Shown piece by piece: positions 55,365 through 64,000 of a stretch of DNA of 64,000 nucleotides; the first letter of the stretch is position 1, and the number at the start of each line of letters is the position of its first letter. The notes beneath the pieces were generated by a model. That model saw nothing but the letters and a program-made list of their open reading frames with translations. It was not told the origin of the DNA and made no database searches. The position numbers and the translations under genes were made by a program. The stretch is from Ectocarpus siliculosus (lineage: Eukaryota; Sar; Phaeophyceae; Ectocarpales; Ectocarpaceae): NCBI GenBank assembly GCA_000310025.1, contig FN648563.1:36581-100580 (forward strand), read 5' to 3'.

Positions 55365-58300
55365 CTTGTCGCTCGAACGGTGCCCTGCTCCTTAGCTCGG
55401 GGCTGGCTTTGACCATTGCCGCCAACTCAGTAGGTAGTCGGATCCGGGGTGGACAATGAATAAAAGCAATGATAAACAACAATTAACTGTCACTCGAACG
55501 GTGCCCTGCTGCTGAGCTCGGGGCTGGCCTCGACCATTGACGCCAACTCAGTAGGTAGTCGGATCTGGGTTGGACGATCAATATCATGCAATGCTCAGTA
55601 TCCCTAATTTGTTGCTCGAACGGTGCCCTGCTGCTGAGCTCGGGGCTGGTCTCGACCATTGCCGCGAACTCAGTAGGTAGTCGGATCCGGTGTGGATAAC
55701 GAATACAAAGCAATGTCGAACAAAATCATACTATTGCTCGGAAGGTCCCCCGCTGCTGAGGTCGGGGCTGGCATCTCAGCAGGTAGTCAGATCCGGGGTC
55801 GACAACGAATATCATGCAATGATGCTGAACGCGGGGGTGGCTTCGGCGGTTGCCGCCACCTGAGTAGGTAGTCGGATCCAGGGTGGACATTATACAAAGC
55901 AATGTTGAACAACAATTATTTGTCGCTCGAACGGTGCCCTGCTGCTGAGCTCGGGGCTGGCCTCGACCATTGCCGCGAACTCAGTAGGTAGTCGGATCCG
56001 GGGTGGATAACGAATACACAGCAATGATAAACAACAATTTACTGTCGCTCGAACGGTGCCCTGCTGCTGAGCTCGGGGCTGGCCTCGACCATTGCCGCGA
56101 ACTCAGTAGGTAGTCGGATCCGGGGTGGATAACGAATACGAAGCAATGTCGAACAAAAACATACTATTGCTCGGACGGTGCCCCGCTGCTGAGCTCGGGG
56201 TTGCCATCTCAGCAGGTAGTCGGATCCGGGGTGGATAACGAATACGAAGCAATGTCGAACAAAAACATACTATTGCTCGGACGGTGCCCCGCTGCTGAGC
56301 TCGGGGTTGCCATCTCAGCAGGTAGTCGGATCCGGGGTGGATAACGAATACGAAGCAATGTCGAACAAAAACATACTATTGCTCGGACGGTGCCCCGCTG
56401 CTGAGCTCGGGGTTGCCATCTCAGCAGGTAGTCGGATCCGGGGTGGACATTATGAAAAAAAGCAATGATAAACAACAATTAACTGTCACTCGAACGGTGC
56501 CCTGCTGCTGAGCTCGGGGCTGGCCTCGACGATTGCCGCGAACTCAGTAGGTAGTCGGATCCGGGGTGGATAACGAATACAAAGCAATGATAAACAACAA
56601 TTAACTGTCACTCGAACGGTGCCCTGCTGCTGAGCTCGGGGCTGGCCTCGACGATTGCCGCGAACTCAGTAGGTAGTCGGATCCGGGGTGGATAACGAAT
56701 ACAAAGCAATGATAAAACAACAATTAACTGTCACTCGAACGGTGCCCTGCTGCTGAGCTCGGGGCTGGCTTCGACCATTGACGCGAACTCAGTAGGTAGT
56801 CGGATCCGGGGTGGGTAACGAATACAAAGCAATGTCACACAAGAACATGCAGTCGCTCCGATGTGACCCGCTGCTGAGGTTGGGGCTGGCTTCGGCCGTT
56901 GCCGGCATCTCAGCAGGTAGTCGGATCCGGGGTGGACAATGAATAAAGGCATTGTTCAACAACACTAAATCGTCGCTCGAACGGTTCCCTGCTGCTGAGC
57001 TCGGGGCTGGCTTCGACCATTGCCGCCGACTCAGTAGGTAGTCTGATCCGGGGTGTATAACGAATTCAAAGCAATGTCAAACAAAACCATACTGTCGCTC
57101 GGACGGTGCCCCGCTGCTGAGGTCGGGGCTGGCTTCGGCCGTTGTCGGCATGTTAGTAGGTAGTCGGATCCGGGGTGGACAATGAATTAGAGCATTGTTA
57201 AACAACACTGAATTGTCGCTCGAACGGTGCCCTGCTGCTGAGCTGGGGGCTGGCTTCGACCATTGCCGCGAACTCAGTAGGTAGTCGGATCCGGGGTTGA
57301 TAACGAATTCAAAGCAATGTCAAACAAAAAGATACTGTCGCTCGGACCGTGCCCCGCTGCTGAGGTCGGGGCTGGCTTCGGCCGTTGCCGGCATCTCAGC
57401 AGGTAGTCGGATCCGGGGTGGACAATGAATAAATGCAATGACAAACAACAATTAACGGTCACTCGAACGGTGCCCTGCTGCTGAGCTCGGTGCTGGCTTC
57501 GACCATTGACGCGAACCCAGTAGGTAGTCGGATCCGGGGTAGACAATGAACAACATGCAATGTTAAACAACACTTACTTGTCGCTCGGACGGTGCCCTGC
57601 TGATGAGCTCGGGGCTGGCTTCGACCATTGCCGCGAACTCAGTAGGTAGTCGGATCCGGGGTTGATAACGAATTCAAAGCAATGTCAAACAAAAAGATAC
57701 TGTCGCTCGGACCGTGCCCCGCTGCTGAGCTCGGGGCTGGCTTCGGCCGTTGCCGGCATCTCAGCAGGTAGTCGGGTCCGGGGTGGACAATGAATAAATG
57801 CAATGACAAACAACAATTAACGGTCACTCGAACGGTGCCCTGCTGCTGAGCTCGGGGCTGGCTTCGACCATTGACGCGAACCCAGTAGGTAGTCGGATCC
57901 GGGGTGGACAATGAATATCACCCAATGCTAAGTATCCCTAAATTATTGCTCGAACGGTGCACTGATGCTGAACGCGGGGCTGGCTTCGGCCGTAGCCGGC
58001 ATCTCAGCACGTAGTCGGATCCGGGGTGGACAACAAATAAAAGCAATGATAAACAACAATTAACTGTCACTCGAACGGTTCCCTGCTGCTGAGCTCGGGG
58101 CTGGCTTCGACCATTGACGCGAACTCAGTAGGTAGTCGGATCCGGGGTGGACAATGAATATCATCCAATGCTAAGTATCCCTAAATTATTGCTCGAACGG
58201 TGCACTGATGCTGAACGCGGGGGTGGGTTTGGGCGTTGCCGGCACCTCAGAAGATAGTCGGATCCGGGGTGGGCAACGAATACAAAGCAATGTCACACAA

Positions 58301-58950
58301 GAACATGCAGTCGCTCCGATGTGACGCGCTGCTGAGGTTGGGGCTGGCTTCGGCCGTTGCCGGCATCTCAGCAGGTAGTCGGATCCGGGGTGGACAATGA
58401 ATAAAAGCATTGTTCAACAATAAATCGTCGCTCGAACGGTGCCCTGCTGCTGAGCTCGGGGCTGGCTTCGACCATTGCCGCCGACTCAGTAGGTAGTCTG
58501 ATCCGGGGTGTATAACGAATTCAAAGCAATGTCAAACAAAACCATACTGTCGCTCGGACGGTGCCCCGCTGCTGAGGTCGGGGCTGGCTTCGGCCGTTGT
58601 CGGCATGTTAGTAGGTAGTCGGATCCGGGGTGGACAATGAATTAGAGCATTGTTAAACAACACTGAATTGTCGCTCGAACGGTGCCCTGCTGCTGAGCTG
58701 GGGGCTGGCTTCGACCGTTGCCGCCGACTCAGTAGGTAGTCTGATCTGGGGTGTATAACGAGTTCAAAGCAATGTCAAACAAAAAGATACTGTCGCTCGG
58801 ACGGTGCCCCGCTGCTGAGGTCGGGGCTGGCTTCGGCCGTTGTCTGCATGTTAGTAGGTAGTCGGATCCGGGGTGGACAATAAATTAAAGCATTGTTAAA
58901 CATCACTGAATTGTCGCTCGAACGGTGCCCTGCTGCTGAGGTCGGATCCG
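55365..58950 (+). repeat. 121-bp satellite array, about 30 units
   Basis: Each unit has CTCGAACGGTGCCCTGCTGC, TGAGCTCGGGGCTGG, then GGTAGTCGGATCCGGGGTGG, with an AT-rich spacer. Spacing between GGATCC-type sites is about 121 bp, with shorter 105-bp units at 56160-56430. From about 56850 two unit types alternate (CGAACGG...CGACCATT and CGGACGG...CGGCCGTTG), giving a dimer of about 242 bp. 121 is not a multiple of three, so the open frames inside are not genes. Confidence 0.97.
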
Positions 58951-59300
58951 GCCGTGAATGTTTGAAAACGGACATGACGTGCGCGCTTACACGACAACGT
59001 TGGGTGCAGGAACAGCAATATTATTCCAAACACCACATCGTGTCTAAGGGGTGGAAACGGAGATGATGTGCAAGCTTACCCGACACATGTTCATTACCAA
59101 AAAAGACTTTAATTACAAGATAGATTATCCCTGCAACCATGATCTTTTGGGGGTGGAAACGGAGATGGCATGCAAGATTACTCGACAAACGCTGATTGCC
59201 AAACACGGCTATTTTTTTAAATAGACTGTTCCCACAACCAAAGATTGTTCCTTCAACCATATTCCAAGGTTTGAGCAGGTATATTTGACACCCATTCGTA
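58951..59300 (+). repeat. Third tandem repeat, about 118-bp units
   Basis: Two to three diverged units: GGGGTGGAAACGGAGATG, then CAAGCTTACCCGACA or CAAGATTACTCGACA, ATTGCCAAA or ATTACCAAA, and CAACCATGATC or CAACCATATTC. Confidence 0.7.
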
Positions 59301-61424
59301 TTATCGAAACGTTCGGTCAGGGTATAGCTGGTTGGCAACAACGCTGTCGGTTGTTGGAAGCCGTGTTTTCGGTTGCGTGGGCATGCTTCACGACAAATAT
59401 GATTGCCAGAAACGGCGTTCTTGTCGAAAATAGGTTTGCCATCGGTGGTTTGAGCAGGCATATTCGACACCCGTTGGGTGTTTGTTTTGGGGAAGTTCGA
59501 AGGCGCAGCCGTGCTCGCCACGGCAGCCCACAACCCCCCCCCCTCAACACTAGCCGTTCTGCAGAAAACATGCACAAGTGCCATTTCCAGATATTCTCCT
59601 GCTAAACGCCAATCGTCCGCAGCAGCAGCCCAGGCTCCCAACCCTAGATCCCTCCAGCAGGAGGGCAACCGCGCCTGGCCTTGCCCGGCCAAGGGCTGCC
59701 GATTCGCTCACCATTTGAACGTGAACACAACATTATACAGCAACGCATGAATGCATGCATGCGATACGTATATTATGTACACTACACGCATTGTTTGTCT
59801 CTAAGTTGTTGTGTACACATCCGATCCACACGACGCATCTCACGGCAGCCAAGTGCGTGCGTGCACAGCATCCACGAAGACAGAGAACATTCAACCAATT
59901 ACTGGAAATCTAGTGGTCTATAACCATGAACGATGAAATATTTACTGAACTTTGGTAGTCTCCCAGGAAAGTCGATGTCCGCAGCAGCAGTGCTTCATCT
60001 TCGTTGGTTGAAAACGGATATATGTATATTCGTTCGTTGGGGGTGGACATCGATGTTTGCACCGAACGCGCACCCATTTCCCTCATCACAACAACCTGTC
60101 TTGACCCCACCTCCCCCTCCACTGATGCCCTAAACACCGATTCCACCGAGCACTCCACCACCCCCGCCCAACTATGAACGATGAACGGCTCCTGCCATCA
60201 TCGCAAGGCATCATCGTGCGACACAACTTTGTTTGGTCTAAGGATGACGCGGGTATGGACTAACGGCTGTTGCCATCATGCCTTGAATTGCGGCGTACGG
60301 TGACAACGGCCCCTTACCTTTTCTCGCTTTCATACGGCGTCGTCTTTATTCCCCCCATTCCCTTCTCAAAATAAATATTTCCCACCCCCGTTCCATCCGT
60401 CACGTTTTGTAATCGGGCATCGACCATTCCACGAAAATCCCTTTCGTTTCCATTATATTCTGCGGACTGACGGACGTATCGACCTCACATCGTCTACCTA
60501 AGCCGACTTCGAGTACCCTTTCTCCGTAGCAATGTCATCATCGCGTCGACATCCTCGGCCCATCCAACCGCCGCAGCCATCCCACGCATGCTGGCCGCCC
60601 GCCCAGTGGGGGGCGGGGGGCAGTCGTTCACCCTAGTACAGTCTACCGCTGTAAAGGCTCGGCAGCATGCTCGCCGAGAACTACCTGAAAAGTAGTAATA
60701 AGGTTTTTGGGACTTACCTGTGTTCAATCTTGCTGCTGTTGCTGAGCGAGAGGAAGAATGTGGGGAGAGGTGCGATGGTGGGTGTACTGCAATTTGTTGT
60801 TTGGCAATTCGTCGTCACATGACTTACGTATTCATCGTCACTATGACATTTCATGGTCACCAATGAATCGTTCAGGGGTGAAGAAACAGACAGACAGGTT
60901 GATTGCATTGTGTTGCTTGCAATATTCAATCGTATCATAACGAATTCATCTGTTCGGTCTTGTGACGAAGTTTCGGAGTTTTTCCCGGTCCTCAATCATG
61001 CTTGCCGTCGTTGGCATGACGTACACGGACTGGCCGAATCCACTGCTCCATGTTGTTCGATTATTCCCCCGCCCAATCGACATGCGCCTCCGCTCATGAG
61101 TCTCGATTTTTGAGGCAATCTCCACTTCCTGACCCTTCGCGATGTATTCCTTCGCCACGGATTTTGTGTACTCTGCGCGCTTGGGATTTCTTTGAGGCTG
61201 GCCAGACATGATACTGTACCGTTGACAATGTCCAATTTTCCTATCGCGGTAGAAATATTTCCTATCTTCATGACGACCTTGTTAATCTAGCGAGTACGCT
61301 TTCGAAAAAAATCCCCCAAGTTCCGTCTTTCGTTGCAGATTTCCATTTTTTCCGAAAATGTTTAGGCCCGTTCCACGGATTGGAAACACAGAAGCAATGC
61401 TGACAATCGTTCACATCATTTGTC
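59301..61424. other. Gene-poor region
   Basis: Only short frames on both strands. 60494-60727 (minus, 77 codons) and 60946-61209 (minus) have no recognised domain. Confidence 0.35.
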
Positions 61425-61683
61425 AATCCCATGGAACTTGATGGAACTCCGTGGAGTATTCTATGGAGTTCCATGCAGCGCCGCGGAGTGTCACGGAACA
61501 TTTCATGGAACTCCATGGAGTTCCACGGAGTTCCGTGGGATATATATTCCACGGAGATCCATGGATGCCATGGATTCCATGGACTCCATAGATTTTCCAT
61601 GGGATATTTCACGTCGTATTCAACGGAAAGTTCCATGGACAATTCCATGGCATTCCATGGATATTTTCCATGGCTTCCATAGC
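61425..61683. repeat. CCATGG-based palindromic array
   Basis: About 260 bp made almost wholly of TTCCATGGA-like blocks (GGAACTCCATGGAGTTCCA), with intervals of about 8-25 bp. Because the motif is self-complementary, both strands give similar open frames (MELDGTPW-type plus; SMEFHEM-type minus). Confidence 0.9.
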
Positions 61684-61937
61684 AAAACTTCGTGCCGAGT
61701 GCCATCTCGTGGAAAATCAACAAACCAACATTAGTCTAGAGTTGCGAACAGAGAAAAGACAGGACGGACGTTCGCTCAGTTGCTACTGCTGCAACACACG
61801 TAGGAGTATATACGCACGTACAATTGTAAGCACGCAGCCTATGTCAATTCTGTCGTGGATGTCCGTGATGATGCGTGTACACCGCCTCACGCAGCGGCAT
61901 CACAGGTAGACAAATGGCTACCCACCCATATTCCTCT

Positions 61938-62335
61938 GAGGAAAAATAATCCTCCAGAGGGTGCGAAATCCTCTGGAGGATAATTACCCCTCTAGACGAT
62001 TTGTGCACGACACACTACGAGGGAAAAACCCAAACAAAGCTCGGAGGGGAGACAATCGGCCCCTTCAGAGGATATATAAAATAAATCTTCCCGAGGGAAG
62101 GACATAAAGCATCCTCCAGAGCATTGCCTGAGAAACGTTACCCTGGGGGGTACATATCTCACGTATTCCTCGAGGGGTAGGCAATTGGTGTCTTCCGAGG
62201 GTTTGAAAGCACGATTTCCTCAGAGGGAGCAGATTCGGCATCCTCCAGAGCACTACATCAAGAACGGGTTGCCCTAGAGGGAAAAAGTCGAACGTATCCT
62301 CGGAGGGCAACACTTAACAATCCTCCAGGGGGAAT
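61938..62335. repeat. Array of spaced CCTC-GAGG palindromes
   Basis: About 16 imperfect 10-bp palindromes (CCTCTGAGG, CCTCCAGAGG, CCTCTGGAGG, TCCCGAGGGA, CCTCGAGGGG, CCTCAGAGG) separated by about 13-25 bp of mostly different sequence. Within it, 62108-62235 and 62238-62330 are related at a period of about 131 bp (GCATCCTCCAGAGCA starts both). Confidence 0.85.
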
Positions 62336-62342
62336 CTGAAAT

Positions 62343-63962
62343 TTGAATCAGCTGGAGTTGACTGGGTTAGAGGAGAGGAGTTCAGCTGGGGACGCTACTA
62401 GAGATAGGGTGGATGGCGCCGGGTATGCGTCTGGATACTATAGGGATGGAGCCGGGGGATCGGCTAGTTTCTTTCAGGATTATGGGAGGAACGGACCGGC
62501 AGTGCAGCATCTATCTGCCCGTTTCGGTGTCTCTTCAGCTCAACAGCGAGGAGCAGGAGTTCTTGGACAGCTTCGTGGAACGTCTGGATGTCTCGAATTT
62601 GGAGCTATTGGCTAGCTGGGGGATCGGTTTGGTAGTGCAGCACCCGCCCGTTCCTGCGTCTCTTCGCAGCACCAACTCAACGAGGTGCAGTGGGAGTACG
62701 GAGCCGGCGATGGACTCGGAGTACAACAGCAGCATCGCCAACAGCAGTCCTGCAGAGGTTTTCCCGTACAGCAGTCGTTCCAGCAGCAGTGGAGGCACTG
62801 CGGGTTTGGCAGAGGGTCTGCTTTCCACCAGCAGCAGCCAGGCGTGGTGTACGGCAGCGATCGTGGTGGATTTCAGCAGTCGCAGCAGCAGCGATCGCCA
62901 CAGCCGCAGCGGAACGGAGGATTTGCCACATTTTCTTCGTTGCATCAGCAGCAGCGTGGCGGTGAGTTTGCCGGTGAGAACGAGGGATATTCTCCTCGCG
63001 GGTCGTTTGGCGCCACGCAGCAAGAGTGCCGGTATGTCATGAGTGCACACCTTCAGCAGTCGCAGCAGCGGCGATCGCCACAGCCGCAGCGGAACGGAGG
63101 ATTTGCCACCTTTTCTTCGCTGCATCAGCAGCAGCGTGGCGGTGAGTTTGCCGGTGAGAACGAGGGATATTCTCCTTGCGGGTCGTTTGGCGCCACGCAG
63201 AAAGAGTGCCGGTATGTTATGAGTGCACACCACCAGTCGCCGAATCAGCAGCCAGCAGCGTCACCTGTGCCTTCATCAACAGTGACAGCAACGGCGGCGG
63301 TGGGGACAGCAGCAGCGGCGGCGTCCCTGGTGGCCGCATTGACGCCGGGCATCGAGACGGTCGCAGCGGCGGCAGCGACCACGGCGGCTGAGGAGACAGC
63401 AGCAGCATCGACGTCCCCGGTGGCCGCGTTGGCGCCGGACATCGAGACGGCCGCAGCGGCAGCGGCGAGAACAGCGTCGGTGGGGACAGCGGCAGCGGCG
63501 TCCCCGGTGTCCGCGATGGCGCCGGGGATCGAGACGGCCAAGGCGGTGGTAGCGGCAACGGGGACGGTGGGCACGGCAGCCGCAGCGGCGTCCCCGGTGG
63601 CCGCGATGGCGCCGGGCAGTTAAGATGCGCGCGCCGGCAGCGGCAGCCTGACCTGCAGCAACGGCGGAGACGACGGCATCTGCGGTCTCGAGAGGGGCGC
63701 GTCGTACCCTTTTGACCCTGGAGGATTTTCTACGCAGGAGGTGCGTGTGGACGGAGAGAAGAAGTATGGTGGAGAGACGGATAACCGGAGCAGCGACGGC
63801 CGCAGCAGCAGCGGCAGTGGCGTCGGTGGCGGAGACGGCGCGGTCTGGGGTGGAGTGGCGACGCATCCCTTCGACCGTGGGAAACTGTCCCGGGGAAGAC
63901 GGGCGACCAGAGGAGAGGTACTGGGAGTAGACCTCCCTTTCGATCGAGGTAGAGGTGCATGA
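62343..63962 (+). CDS. Gln/Gly/Ala-rich repeat-built protein frame (broken or spliced)
   Basis: One frame is open from 62343 to 63962 except for TAG at 62613-62615 and TAA at 63621-63623. The main part, 62685-63623 (313 codons), is rich in Gln/Gly/Ser. It holds two tandem 60-residue units (QQSQQQRSPQPQRNGG, then GGEFAGENEGYSP; 62872-63231), followed by Ala-rich units of about 30 residues (SPVAALAP-x-IETAAAA; 63290-63620). The last part has SYPFDPGG, THPFDRGK and LPFDRGR. A C/T-rich acceptor-like stretch ends at CTTCGCAG near 62668, so an intron could remove the first stop. I recognise no fold. It could be a gag-like linker, a matrix or RNA-binding low-complexity protein, or noncoding repeats. 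The start is uncertain and the gene may continue past the window. Confidence 0.4.
62872..63231 (+). repeat. Two tandem 180-bp units
   Basis: Units 62872-63051 and 63052-63231 differ at only a few bases, some silent. 180 bp keeps the reading frame. Confidence 0.95.
63290..63620 (+). repeat. Four GC-rich units of about 87-90 bp
   Basis: Each unit has GGGGACAGC, CGTCCCCGGTGGCCGC, GCGCCGG and ATCGAGACGG. Unit lengths are multiples of three, so all frames, including minus-strand ones, stay open. Confidence 0.85.
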
Positions 63963-64000
63963 GGACCTACCGGGGGGGGATGATTTGACCAGAGCTCCGT

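Noticed and set aside
55365-58950. Several minus-strand ORFs of 60-99 codons in the satellite
   Set aside because: They repeat with the 121-bp unit, whose length is not a multiple of three. Frames shift from unit to unit.
59021-59692. Minus-strand ORF of 223 codons
   Set aside because: It runs through the 118-bp tandem repeat and low-complexity DNA, and has no domain.
61938-62335. CRISPR array (short palindromic repeats with varied spacers)
   Set aside because: Repeats are only about 10 bp and vary, spacer lengths are irregular, no cas genes are present and the surroundings are eukaryotic.
63217-63866. Minus-strand and alternative plus-strand frames in the Ala-rich repeats
   Set aside because: They are open because the GC-rich units are multiples of three. 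The plus frame listed continues from the Gln-rich part and is the best candidate.
1-64000. tRNA and rRNA genes
   Set aside because: No tRNA cloverleaf with a GGTTCGAATCC-type arm and no conserved rRNA stretch was noticed. A tRNAscan or Rfam search would settle this.

Overview
The window is nuclear DNA from a eukaryote, dominated by repeats and mobile elements. I found no rRNA, no tRNA and no bacterial-style operon. The only recognisable host-type coding segment is one exon-sized piece of a plastid-type ferredoxin-NADP reductase (17808-17964, minus). This points to a photosynthetic host. Together with the mix of Ty3, copia, LINE, Harbinger and piggyBac-like elements and mid-range GC, a brown alga or related stramenopile is my best guess. 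That guess is an inference, not shown by the sequence.

Layout. 1-4.5 kb: a foldback element with 237-bp inverted arms (773-2203), then a 0.7-kb direct duplication. 4.5-8.4 kb: minus-strand copia gag remnants interrupted by a 373-bp hairpin-bounded insertion, then a PIF/Harbinger transposase pseudogene. 9.5-17 kb: low-complexity DNA, two related piggyBac-like non-autonomous elements (10569-11571; 15820-16868 with TTAA flanks) and a 198-codon OTU-type cysteine protease ORF (13078-13674, minus). 17-20 kb: a second OTU 3' end, a dispersed repeat in three copies and the FNR exon. 20.7-24.7 kb: a minus-strand LINE (endonuclease plus reverse transcriptase) with two frameshifts.

25854-36366 is a Ty3/gypsy-type LTR retrotransposon with 422-bp LTRs (5 differences between them), a 4-bp AGAC target duplication and the order gag, RT, RNase H, cytosine-C5-DNA-methyltransferase-like domain, integrase, Tudor-like tail. 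The methyltransferase-like segment between RNase H and integrase is the most interesting thing in the window. Its frame is open over 409 codons, while RT, RNase H and integrase around it are broken by frameshifts and deletions, although the LTRs are almost identical.

36.4-42 kb is gene-poor and holds a diverged inverted repeat pair. 42069-47812 is a second LTR element (LTRs 472/464 bp, TATC target duplication). It is a deletion derivative: an RNase H end joins almost directly to the Tudor-like pol tail, with methyltransferase and integrase absent.

48-54 kb holds an old, degenerate satellite of about 115 bp. 55.4-58.95 kb holds a younger 121-bp satellite of about 30 units, partly in an alternating two-type pattern; a single unit of this satellite lies inside the foldback element at 1.7 kb. 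61.4-62.3 kb holds two arrays of short palindromes (CCATGG-based, then CCTC-GAGG-based). The window ends in a Gln/Gly/Ala-rich repeat-built reading frame (62343-63962).

All identifications come from reading motifs by eye. No database search was run.
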